A DNA stretch of 64,000 nt. It comes from Viridothelium virens. Its lineage: Eukaryota; Ascomycota; Dothideomycetes; Trypetheliales; Trypetheliaceae. The stretch spans positions 169,963 to 233,962 of the forward strand of contig ML991820.1 in the NCBI GenBank assembly GCA_010094025.1, read 5' to 3'. A program made the position numbers and the translations under genes. Shown piece by piece: positions 34,231 to 43,988 of this stretch. Position 1 is the first letter of the stretch; each line of letters starts with the position of its first letter. The notes under the pieces were generated by a model. That model ran no database searches. It had not been told where the DNA came from and saw only the letters and a list, made by a program, of their open reading frames with translations.

Positions 34231-36993
34231 CTACATACTGGACGCATGATTGTGGTCACTAACATAACGTTCTATTACCGCTCCGTGCTGAAGAAGGATG
34301 CTTACGATTGTCTGGTGTCTTTGACTATTCGCTGCCTGGAGTGCACTACCAAACATGCCGCCTCGAGCATTAACGTCGGCTCCTTTCTCCAGGAGCATCT
34401 TCACTATCTCTTGCTGCCCCTTGTATAAAGCCGCCTGGAGTGCATTATAGCACGCGCCACCTTGAGCATTAACATCGGCTCCTTTCTCCATAAGTATCTT
34501 CACTATCTCTTGCTGCCCCGTATATGAAGCTGCCTGGAGTGCATTACCGTGGTAGCCGCCTTGGATATTGACGTTGGCTCCAGGTCCAGACAAAAGGCTC
34601 ATGGAAAGCCTTTGATATCTATTTGCACATAGTGTATAGAGCAGTGCCGGGTCCTTACTGACAAACAAGCCATGGTTTCTTAGATATAGGTCATCCACTG
34701 ATTGAATGAACTTCTTCCAAACTTCGAACCAGTTGCCGTTGCATTCTTGCAACCATTGCCAGACTTCAAATTTCTGGGCTGGAAAATGAGGTAGATCATG
34801 GAACCTAGTTCTGTCATCAGGGAGTGCCTTGTTTGCAAAGTTGAACACGGAAGCCATTGCATATTCCATAAACGGATATGTATCGCGCACTTCGGCAATC
34901 GGTTTTCTGCTTATCCACGTCATATCCATCAATCTGATGTACTCCCGACAACAAGACCACAGCCGTTGGTGACTGGCGCAGCCAGGGTCTGGCTTCAGCG
35001 TCGGATCAAGCTTCTGCAGGCGTTGGTTTCGCAGAAGAAAGTCATTGACCGATTGATGGATAAATTGCACCGTCGACCTAGCTCCTGGTCTGACCTCGAT
35101 AAGTCCTTTTGAGGAATCTGTGATACGTCTCTGAATGATTTTGTCCGTGGGCCTAGTATGATGCCTCTGCTGTATCAGCTGCGGAGCTGCTTTCGTCATC
35201 ACAGCCCAAAAAAGCTCTTTCGGGTTAAGCGGATTGGGACTGAACAATACCCACTGCAGCATGAGCACTGTCTCAGCTTTGTGTGTTTCATCTTTGGCCA
35301 GCATGGCGTCAAACACCTTTTCCAGATCGCAGGGTAGATCATCTAGCATCTTCTGTGTCTCTTCGACCCGACCAGCGCGAGTTGCCTTGTTGAGCATGGC
35401 AACGACAAGAACAGCCCACAGAAATACCCCGTCTGCTTTTCTCTCGATTACATGCCCAGCCTCCTCGTTCTCTATATCTAGCTTGTCAGAAACGTATTTG
35501 ACGATATCTTGCCGGTGCTTTTCGCTGCTTTCCACAATTAATTCAAGCTTCTTCTTTATGTCGATCAAAGGGTAGTGACGGCTTGAGAGACAGATTCTGA
35601 GAGTGGACTTCGATCGAGTAGCCTTGATGCTCAACATCTCAAGCATATCAACAACATCGCCCACATCTGCATTACCACACTCGTCGAGCGCGTCAACAAA
35701 TAGAAGAGTCGGCTTCGAATGCCGTTGCTTGATCTCAGAAATGATGAACTCGCACAAGTCTGATGTCCGCCATTCCAGCTCTCCAGCTTCGTACATTGTC
35801 TGCTTCTCGTGGAAGCGTAGGATGAAGCGATCACGAATGGCATTATCTCCCTGCATGAGCTGATATACGATAGACCGCAACAGTCCTAACGCAGTCTTCT
35901 CCAGTCGCTCACCCCGAGCATTAAAGAAATATGCCAACATCAGCTGGTCACCAAATTCCTCCTTACAATAGTTTAGAGCGTGCTTCATCAGCGTCGATTT
36001 CCCAGCTCCTGGCTTCCCCTTGAGCCAGAGTACTCCATTATGGTCTGCTAGGTCGGTCTGGTCTCGCCATTTGCGGAACTCTGTCGTCTCGAACAGCCAC
36101 TCGCATGTGTCGGGGTGGGCAGAGGCTATGTCGTTCTGCCGAGCATCGAGGGTCAGGAAGCCAAGAGAGCGAAGGCAAGCTGTATGATTCTCTTCGATGA
36201 TCCGCTCGTAGCCTTCATGTCTGACAAAGGGATTCTTTTGCGATTGCTCCGTTTGCGCTTCTATCTCTTTCATAAGGCGTTTACTTGCGTGGTGTTCTCC
36301 CTCGCCATATATTAGTGGCAAGGAGACGTCGAAGATTCCCAGCAAACAGTAAATCCTATCTTCCTCCACTGTTGTCATGCGCTTCGTAGCCCAGCTTATA
36401 CGATCATCAATACTGAACTCCTCGAGGCTGTATTTCGTTAGCGCTCTGATGGGGATTCTCGTAGCCTCGTAAATTCCTTGTTCCAGCGATATCTTATTGC
36501 CCAACTTCTTGCCATTTGCAGAGAAAAACTCGACAGTGGCCGGTGCAAGGAGCTCCTGCAATGTCCAGCCTCGAGAAAACCACCTACTCGTCCGAAAAGC
36601 GTGTCCCCAAGTGATCGGGAATGCTTGAGCATCAACAAGCTCATCTGGGACATGTACGTCTGCGAGATACACATAACATTTGGTTGCCTGCCGATACCAG
36701 CGAAACATGCTGTTGATAGCCGTATTGAGCTCGTTGACGTCATGCTTATTGATACAGCACGTATCTACCCAGAAGTATCGAAGCCCATCCGCAGCCGCCT
36801 GCTTCTGGCAAAAACGTATCTTATCATAGCCAGCCTTATTCTCGATAGTACCGCTTCCCAAATCTTGAAAGCTGACCTCCTGGCTGTTATCTGTGCGCCA
36901 TGTATGAGACAGTATTGCGTAGTCGGGGACATTACCGCGGTCGAAGGTGCGTAGGATGACTTTATGGTCGTCGTCTTCCGTTAAGAGGCGCAT
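34231..36993 (-). CDS. HET-NACHT-ankyrin NLR-type incompatibility protein
   Basis: A single uninterrupted frame of 920 residues from an ATG at 36993. The HET domain (about 1-240) shows DYAILSHTWR, YFWVDTCCINKHDVNELNTA, RGWTLQELLAP and EDRIYCLLGIFDVSLPLIYG. The NACHT NTPase has a P-loop GKPGAGKST at 326-334 and a Walker B LLFVDALDEC at 430-439, then SSRHYPL and the winged-helix-like GVFLWAVLVV and FIHQSVNDFLL segments. The C-terminus carries three 33-residue ankyrin units at 805-903, each of the type GADVNAQGG..NALQAA...GQQEIVK. This is the architecture of fungal NLR-like receptors related to Podospora HET-E/HET-D, with ankyrins in place of WD40 repeats. Such proteins sense non-self and signal cell death through the HET domain (family knowledge). 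Only three ankyrin units is few. The gene appears intact. Confidence 0.94.
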   Translation of the reverse strand: MRLLTEDDDHKVILRTFDRGNVPDYAILSHTWRTDNSQEVSFQDLGSGTIENKAGYDKIRFCQKQAAADGLRYFWVDTCCINKHDVNELNTAINSMFRWYRQATKCYVYLADVHVPDELVDAQAFPITWGHAFRTSRWFSRGWTLQELLAPATVEFFSANGKKLGNKISLEQGIYEATRIPIRALTKYSLEEFSIDDRISWATKRMTTVEEDRIYCLLGIFDVSLPLIYGEGEHHASKRLMKEIEAQTEQSQKNPFVRHEGYERIIEENHTACLRSLGFLTLDARQNDIASAHPDTCEWLFETTEFRKWRDQTDLADHNGVLWLKGKPGAGKSTLMKHALNYCKEEFGDQLMLAYFFNARGERLEKTALGLLRSIVYQLMQGDNAIRDRFILRFHEKQTMYEAGELEWRTSDLCEFIISEIKQRHSKPTLLFVDALDECGNADVGDVVDMLEMLSIKATRSKSTLRICLSSRHYPLIDIKKKLELIVESSEKHRQDIVKYVSDKLDIENEEAGHVIERKADGVFLWAVLVVAMLNKATRAGRVEETQKMLDDLPCDLEKVFDAMLAKDETHKAETVLMLQWVLFSPNPLNPKELFWAVMTKAAPQLIQQRHHTRPTDKIIQRRITDSSKGLIEVRPGARSTVQFIHQSVNDFLLRNQRLQKLDPTLKPDPGCASHQRLWSCCREYIRLMDMTWISRKPIAEVRDTYPFMEYAMASVFNFANKALPDDRTRFHDLPHFPAQKFEVWQWLQECNGNWFEVWKKFIQSVDDLYLRNHGLFVSKDPALLYTLCANRYQRLSMSLLSGPGANVNIQGGYHGNALQAASYTGQQEIVKILMEKGADVNAQGGACYNALQAALYKGQQEIVKMLLEKGADVNARGGMFGSALQAANSQRHQTIVSILLQHGAVIERYVSDHNHASSM
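34285..34581 (-). repeat. Three 99-bp tandem ankyrin-coding units
   Basis: Each unit codes 33 residues. Units 1 and 2 are very alike in DNA: both carry TTCACTATCTCTTGCTGCCCC and GCCTGGAGTGCATTA (shown on the plus strand) at the same offset. Unit 3 is more diverged. The DNA-level likeness suggests recent duplication or homogenisation. Confidence 0.8.
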
Positions 36994-38030
36994 TGCGGAG
37001 GATGCATGAGAGCAGGTTTAATAGATACAGGTGTCAGTGAGTCTGGTGAGCTGTCATACAGCTCTTAAACACACTTGACGGTGGCGTGCCCTGTAAAGGC
37101 CCATAGATCATATCTGCTTCTGACTGGTGATGCAGCCTTAGATAGGTATTGAGTACAGGGCACGTAGTCGGCACTCCGAGGCGCAGATGTGGGATTGCGA
37201 CCGCCACAGTGACGTACCGTACTCAACTAAGCAGTATCTGCACGCTGCTATGACCTTGTATTTACTTGTTATTTTACACTTATCAATACCGGAGACATTA
37301 GAATAGAGAATTGAAAGACTATTTTGCGATCGTGCTTATCACAGAAGCGCGCGTTCTCTATTCAGCGACTTGGTTGCAGGGCTGGAAGGATATGTTGTCC
37401 AGTAATGTCAATTCGACAACCACAACCTTTACCATGAATGACTCACGGTTTCTGCTGAACGGCATAGTATATAAGCACGCCCTAGCTCACGGTACAATGT
37501 TGCACTTTAGGAATCAACAGCCACCGCAGATGTTCTGGTTGAGTTTTAAGAAATAGGGGAAGGGGTAACAAGAATGGCCTGTTCGTTAGGTTTTAGCTCA
37601 GTCCATTGTCAGCCTAGTGCTTGTCCCGGAACGCAGAGCAGTTCTGTGTCAGCCAGGAGAAATTAGACTAGGCGTAGCTACGCCTCTGGCAGCCACAAGC
37701 TTGGCATAACATTATTCAAAATGAATTACACAGTAATGAATGGATTGGACGTGTGGGTGGCGTTCGGAGGTGATTAGAATCGTAACACATGGTTTAGACT
37801 ACCGATCAGCGTGGTGATATTGTATGAATGATCCTCATACGGCAACCACAGGGCTGATAAAAAGTTCTTTGCGTAATGCAGAGGCTCTCAGGCTCGAATA
37901 CTGCTAGTCTATAAGTTTGAGGAAGGATGACAGCTCGGGAAAGAGCGGGAAAGATCGGCTTCAAGGATCAAAAACTCAAAAGTCGGTAGCGGCCGTTGCC
38001 AAGCTACTAGTAACTGATGCCAGCAAGGGC
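36994..38030. other. Intergenic, about 1.04 kb
   Basis: The divergent region between the NLR gene (-) and the prolyl hydroxylase-like gene (+), holding both promoters. A frame of ~80 codons at 37311-37556 has no recognisable domain. No repeat is seen. Confidence 0.45.
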
Positions 38031-38897
38031 ATGATGGCACTTGACCGTTCTGCAATTGAATACGCTTTCTACGTTCTTGTCGCAGCCTCTATCTACCTTG
38101 CCGTCGGCGCACCAGGTCTGCCCCCAAACCTCCTTCAACTTCACTCCTCTAACCCCGACGGCATCCCAATATCACAAAGCCAAATCGAAGCACTAGTTCA
38201 TCCCGACCCAAGTCTCGACTGCTCCCCTCATTCCCATACCATTCACATCCTCTCATCCCATCCCCTGATCATCTACATCGAGAACTTCCTCTCCCCCTCC
38301 GAATCCGCACACCTCATCTCCCTCAGCGAACCCCGCTGGGAACCCTCCACCATCTTCAACGGCGACGCCGAAATCCACGACCCCACCATCCGCAACTCCT
38401 CCAAAGCCCTCCTCCCCCGCGACACCACCGTCCAATGCATCGAACAGCGCGCCCTCAGCCTCCAGGGCTGGCCCCGCCACACCTTTATCGAGCGTCTCTG
38501 GACGCAGGCGTACGGTGAAGGGGGCCACTACACGCACCACTTCGACTGGGGCATCGCGACCAAGCACGCGCGTCGTGTGAGCAGCTTCATGGTGTACCTG
38601 TCTGGCAACTGCGGCGGCGGTGGCACGAACTTCCCGCGGGTTGCGAGGCCGGCGGCGGGAGGGGAGTGGGACGGGTTTTTGGAAGAGGAAGGGGAGGGAG
38701 GGGCCGAGGGCACGACGTTCAAGGCTCTGGCGGGGAATGCGGTGTTCTGGGAGAACTTTGATGCGGAGGGGAGAGGCTATAAGGAGATGATTCATGCGGG
38801 GATGCCGGTGAAGAGGGGGAGGAAAGTTGGGTTGAACGTCTGGAGTTGGTATCAGGCTGGGTATAAGCCCGATACCAATGACAAGTATGAGCTATGA
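38031..38897 (+). CDS. Prolyl 4-hydroxylase-type 2-oxoglutarate/Fe(II) oxygenase
   Basis: A single exon of 288 residues from the ATG at 38031; the frame is open upstream but has no earlier ATG. An N-terminal hydrophobic anchor, AFYVLVAASIYLAVGAPG, suggests an ER-membrane type II protein. The catalytic jelly roll shows SHPLIIYIENFLSPSESAHL, then the iron ligands His170 and Asp172 in HHFDWG, the distal His255 in MIHAGMPV, and a basic residue (Lys265, KRGRKVGLNVWSWY) for 2-oxoglutarate. FMVYLSGNCGGGGTNFPRV is the typical strand-turn. Length and motif spacing fit the alpha-subunit-like P4Hc family of fungi. It would hydroxylate proline or a similar residue in an ER or secreted substrate, which is not identifiable. 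GC content rises in the 3' half, as in nearby conserved genes. Confidence 0.87.
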   Translation: MMALDRSAIEYAFYVLVAASIYLAVGAPGLPPNLLQLHSSNPDGIPISQSQIEALVHPDPSLDCSPHSHTIHILSSHPLIIYIENFLSPSESAHLISLSEPRWEPSTIFNGDAEIHDPTIRNSSKALLPRDTTVQCIEQRALSLQGWPRHTFIERLWTQAYGEGGHYTHHFDWGIATKHARRVSSFMVYLSGNCGGGGTNFPRVARPAAGGEWDGFLEEEGEGGAEGTTFKALAGNAVFWENFDAEGRGYKEMIHAGMPVKRGRKVGLNVWSWYQAGYKPDTNDKYEL

Positions 38898-41204
38898 AGA
38901 TATTCTCAATGAGCCAACCGAAACTCGCAAGGCACTCTGCACGAAAGCATCGGCAAATATTCTGCCGAGATTGCTGTCCACTTGTCTTATCCTCTCCGCC
39001 GTTCGACTTCGAAGCCTTGTGATCCGAGAGTTGTCCGGTATCAATTAGCCTAAAGAGAGACTATTGTGATAACAGGTCTGACCGACATGGGATAAAGGTT
39101 CAATAAGGCGATGGCGACTCATGATAGTAGAAATGCGTTCCGAGTCAAAGTGAGGGTGCTTGTCCTCAAAACCGTCGCGAAACTTCGCCAAAGGACACTT
39201 GAGCTCAACTACTGCATTCAATTTTCTGACTTATCTAGGATCAAGCGCAGTGAGCCTAGAGGCTTATAACCTGATATCTAGTTCAAGCATCATACGTTCA
39301 GAATCCTGTTGTGGTGATTCGGCCCATCGACTCGAAAAAGGCGCGAAGTCAAAGCTTGTTGCCTACCCAAGACCGTCAGATACTGGCCCCTCACATTCCC
39401 TAATGAGCTCAAATATCGCAGATACTCTCTCATCACTCATGCTCTCGAAGAGAATGTATACCAACTTGTTCTATCCCGGGACGGCACAGCTTTCTCAGGA
39501 GAGCTGCCGACTTGAACGTGTCCGCATTCCTGTCACTATTCTGACCTTACTCCCCTGAATCGCCTCACTTCTCTAAACTCAAGCTCTGCTTGCGAATGCA
39601 GATAGTGATCGTGTTGTAGTGAGTACCAACGTTGACGTTCATCAACTCTCCACGACATCCTTGTAGAGCTATCTGAAGCTATACGGTCCGCAGACTGAAC
39701 ATAGTCAATGCGAAACTAGCTCATATCACCGTAAAGAGGATTTCAAGGCCCCTAACCAGAGGTATTCGAAGTGAATCTTATTGGAAGGTTCCGAAGCCAC
39801 TTACAGTTGCTCTACCAGCGCGCTATCATTTTGCTCCAGGCAGCCTTCAACCTCGTGCATGATGACGCGACCGCTGCAGAAATGCGACAAACCCGAGCCA
39901 TGTTTAGCAAAGCCCACAAAGGCAGTCTTTCTTCACATCTTCTGGAGCTCCAATCAACTATTTCAAACAGGTACATCATAGTTCGCCCAGCACATCAATG
40001 ACAAGTAGACGATCACTACTCTTCGCCATCTTTGCCCTCCTCAGTAACATTACGATAGATCAGTTTTCGGCAGCTCTTGCACCGGGGCCCGAGTGCGGAC
40101 ATAATTACTCTACGTTCAACAATTATACTTCGCCGCTACAATGTGACTTAATCTAATTTCAAGAAGTACAGGGGAGTTCATTTAATCCCAGTGTCAAGGA
40201 AAAGACCATCTATGCTTGGGTCGAGATTTGCTTTAGGCCTCCTCTTGCGTGGGCGCCTGTCTGTTTTGTAAGTTTCGCTGCACTCAATAGCTGATGAACC
40301 CAATAAGTGTCTGTCCTCGGTGGAGTGACGGTTTACCAAATAGCATATTGCTTGCATGGCCGTGTCACTGACTTCTCTTGTGCAAATTCTACATACCCGT
40401 GATGGGATTGTAGCCATGTGGTGCAACATATACAGTGGTTCGCTTAAGTGGTGCGAATTGGCCCTAGCACACACCCTTACTCTACCATACTTGGGGCCCA
40501 GCGATCGGTCGCGCTGGACGAGGTCGGTCGCGCCGATACACGTCGCCTCGCGGCGTGAGGACATCCACGTGACGTCCAGTGCAGTATCCCAGTGCTTGCT
40601 ACTACAAAAAAGAAGGTAAGAGGTAGGTGATCTGTCGTAAAACTCCTAGAATATCTAGAGCAAGTGCTACCAGGCGGAAAGGCAGGCGGCGTATCGCTTC
40701 ATCGTGTCAGCCTTGCCACGTCACAAAAAGGCTGGATTTCTAAATTCTCAATAGAAAAGGAACCCTAATTAGAAGAGGAAATCCCGACTCTTCCATTTCG
40801 GATAAACCCCCACTTTACCTTGGAATTAACTCTGCCCGATTGAGCGGCTCCTGGATCGTTCCGCCACTTTTATGATACAGCTCAATATCAGAAATTCATA
40901 GGAGACTAGAGAAATCATCTTGTTCCAAGAATTTGCTAAGAGGCTCTCGAAGTGATTGCAAATGCAGTAAGTAGTCCAGCATTTCTTGATCATACCAGAA
41001 CAATCCCACAGTCTTGACTCCATCACAATTTGCTTCTATACTTCTAGAACTTCTGTCCTGGCATCCTGATACCACAATATGATTCTGAACTAATGTTGTA
41101 CGATGTCCCACAGATCGTGCGTTAGACGATTTGACATCCCGACGGACTCGAACGACCGCAATTCGTCACACATATAACCAAGCTCTCACCACTTGCTTGA
41201 CAAG
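38898..41204. other. Gene-poor stretch of about 2.3 kb
   Basis: Between the prolyl hydroxylase-like gene and the broken HET gene. Frames of 60-130 codons occur on both strands (for example 39160-39558 + and 40178-40564 -), but none shows a domain, signal peptide or consistent splice pattern. I see no recognisable repeat or RNA gene. It may hold decayed sequence. Confidence 0.4.
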
Positions 41205-43112
41205 ATGTGGCTCTTGAATATTAAGGATGTCGTACAGAAACAAAAGTTGACTCTTGAAGAATTTAATAGCGAGGATCAAGTACCCTATGCTATCTTATCT
41301 CACACATAGGGCCATAAGCAGGATGAGGTCTCTTTTGAAGACTGTCAAAATGAAGGGCAATTTCCGAACAAGGCCGGGATTGAGAAAGTCAGCAATGTCT
41401 GTAAAAAAGCGTCAGAGGAGAATTTTCAGTATATCTGGATTGATACATGTTGTATCAATAAGAACAGCAGGTAAGTTACTCTGGAGTAAACCTTCTTTCC
41501 TCCCAACTCAAGCCCATGAATTAACGTTTAAGTTACTTTGCTTATCTTTCCATAGCTCTGAACTTCAGGAGGCTCTCAACTCAATGTATAGGTGGTATCA
41601 GCACTCCACCAAATGCTATGCATTCCTTGCTGATATTAGAAAACCGGATGGTGAGCTGGGGAAAAGTAGATGGATGACGCGAGGATGGACACTTCAAGAA
41701 CTTATCTCACCAGCTTATATGGATTTCTATGATATGGATTGGTCATTTATTGCAAAAAGAGAGATATTAGCAGAGACAATTGCGGAGTATACTGGTATCC
41801 ATATTACCATCCTTCGCCATGAACGTGCTTTATCCGAATTCAGCATCGCTCAGCGCATGTCATGGGCTGCCAATCGTCATACAACACGTGTAGAAGATAG
41901 AGCTTATTCACTGTTTGGAATTTTTGACGTACATATGTCACTGCTCTACGGAGAAGGTTCCAACGCCTTTATCAGGTTACAAGAAGAACTGATCAAGAAG
42001 TCGACAGACCACTCAATTCTTGCATGGGATCGTGACATAGAGCTCAAGGAGTCTGATGGGCATCGTGGTTCTGACCTGCCTACTGACCGTCATGAATGGT
42101 CTGGTTATGATCTGTTCGCCTCGTCTCCAGATGACTTTCGCAACTGTGGGAATGTCGTTATCCGACACACGGAAGTGCCCAAAACGGTCGAACTTGGCAA
42201 TAAGGGCCTTCAGATCAGTGCACTAATTGTACGTGGGAGATCTAGAGAAGAGGTGAAGGAAGAGAGAAAACCAAAAGCTCCAAAAGAAGAATTCAGAGAC
42301 TTCGAGCCATTTTCGTACCCAGTGACGATGGTATTGAACTGCGGTATCGAAGATGACTTAATCAAAGTGCATTGCCTCCACCTGGATCAGCGCCTTCCAG
42401 GTGTCTATTTCGTGATAACCTCAACGGCAGCGCTCGTAAGCATAAGTGGATACTGAAGAATGCATAAATAATGCAATGAATACACATAAATATCACAACA
42501 TTAAATCCAAATCTAATCAATATATATACAATAAATCGATTTAGATGTCAAAGAATTCATATTTATTATATACACATTATTTATATTTAAGGTTGGTGTT
42601 GTGATATTTATTTTCCAAGTTTTTTATGAAAATTCATAAATTATGCTTACGAGCCCTGCTCAACGGGCGAACGCCGTTTACACACGCTCTATGGTATCGA
42701 AGCTAAGAAGTGGGGGAACGAAGAGACTGTGTATCTAGGACGCAAATATCCGATCCGAGACATGCCTCTAACCTCTACCTGGAGACAAGCGATAGTCATC
42801 GTTTCCGACAGCGAGGTATTCAAACCTCAAGTTGTAGAGCGATATCCGCCCGAATCATGGCATGCGACTGATTTACATTGGTCTCGTCAATCGTTGCTGA
42901 ACGGACCTCCAACCCTCGGAGGGCTTCGCTTTGGCTTCCAGGACGATGCCTGGCCTTCTTTCGTCTTGAATTTCTCATACGATGATCCATCTACATACCG
43001 GGGACACATAAACCTGGAGAAAACTGAACCTGGTATTGATCTGGCACAAAGTTGCACTCGTTCACTGCGTCTCCACTGCAATATGTACGAATGCTCTTTA
43101 TATATTGCGTAA
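41205..43112 (+). pseudogene. HET-domain gene broken by a nonsense codon and a hAT-type MITE
   Basis: Exons: 41205-41470, then after an 85-nt intron (GTAAGT..CATAG) 41556-42427, then 42667-43112. The last two are separated only by a MITE and its duplicated target. The HET domain reads VPYAILSHT, a TAG at 41307-41309 where the family has Trp, then YIWIDTCCINKNSS, SMYRWYQHSTKCYAFLADI, RGWTLQELISPAYMDFYD and VEDRAYSLFGIFDVHMSLLY. After HET comes a beta-rich C-terminal part, ending MYECSLYIA. Skipping the MITE plus one target copy keeps a single frame to the stop at 43112, about 527 codons in all. There is no NACHT domain; it belongs to the short HET class. With a stop at codon 35 and an insertion after residue ~379, it should be non-functional unless the readings at those points are wrong. 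Confidence 0.87.
42428..42658. mobile_element. Non-autonomous hAT-type MITE, 231 bp, with 8-bp target-site duplication
   Basis: The left end reads CAGCGCTCGTAAGCATAA. The reverse complement of the right end reads CAGGGCTCGTAAGCATAA. A second matched block, ATAAATATCACAACA, occurs ~60 bases inside each end. The element is A/T-rich inside and has no coding capacity. It is bounded by perfect 8-bp direct repeats CTCAACGG at 42420-42427 and 42659-42666. Ends starting CAG plus an 8-bp duplication are the signature of the hAT superfamily. The perfect duplication suggests a fairly recent insertion. Confidence 0.88.
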
Positions 43113-43988
43113 GACTTGGAAATAATTTCGACTCTCAAAGTCGAAGACTCTGTCGGTGGTTCTATCGCCGTACTTCGGATCAGATCAGATTCATTTAAAA
43201 AAAAGGCAAAGAAAAGAACGGAGGCGTATTCTATTCTGGAATTCTCTGATTTTTTTCATTCTAGGTTTTATCACTGTCTTTCCCATAAATAGTGGGTTTA
43301 TCTCAGGGTTTATGTTAGGGACATATAAATAATTACATGTTAGCTGATGTAAGGGCCCTAATAGAATAGATTCAACGCATACTAAATTATATAAGAAAAA
43401 TCCGTGCGCAACATCTCGTAACACCAGTGCAAGGGACAGGTGCGTAAAATACAACTCGAACAGCGATAGATCATTCTAGAACTTAGTTTGCACTATTATA
43501 TTTTGTATATATGTAATATACAAAAGACCACCATTTGCAGCATATTAGTGGACTCATGCCCAAAAATGTCCAAAGCCACACCTTCTTTCCCAAAATTTCC
43601 GATCCAAGTCTAAGGAGTGTCGTCCCGATCCCATTTGTTGAAACCCCCCCAAGATCGTCTAAATCCGAGATCGTGACATCAATAAAAATCAAACGCCCAG
43701 ACCTTTCGTCAGATAGAAATTCGCTCCTTTGCTTTGTCATGGGTCGATGATCGATTACTCCAACTAATAGCTGCTGTCGCAAATTTGCTCGCGCAAAGCT
43801 AAGTGTGGGTATGATAACGAAGACAAATGGAAAAAAAATTAGAAAATTCACAAAGAATTACCAATTAGAAGATTAAGAATAGGCGGGAACAAACATTACA
43901 TGCTTCCTTTCCTAGAGCAAGATAAAGGCAAATCACGAGATGAGAGATTAAACCCCCCAATCGCTCCATGCAATTTTGAATTCCCACT
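43113..43988. other. Intergenic, 876 bases, A/T-rich
   Basis: Lies between the convergent 3' ends of the broken HET gene and the GPI-protein gene. A minus-strand frame at 43483-43851 begins with a hydrophobic stretch but has no ATG there and looks like 3' flank. No other feature is seen. Confidence 0.45.

Noticed and set aside
39790-39840. tRNA-like GCTCTACCAGCGCGC string on the minus strand
   Set aside because: Only a D-arm-like piece is seen; acceptor and T-arm pairing do not form a cloverleaf.
43483-43851. Minus-strand frame starting with a hydrophobic segment like a signal peptide
   Set aside because: It has no ATG at the hydrophobic start and lies in the A/T-rich 3' flank of the wall-protein gene.
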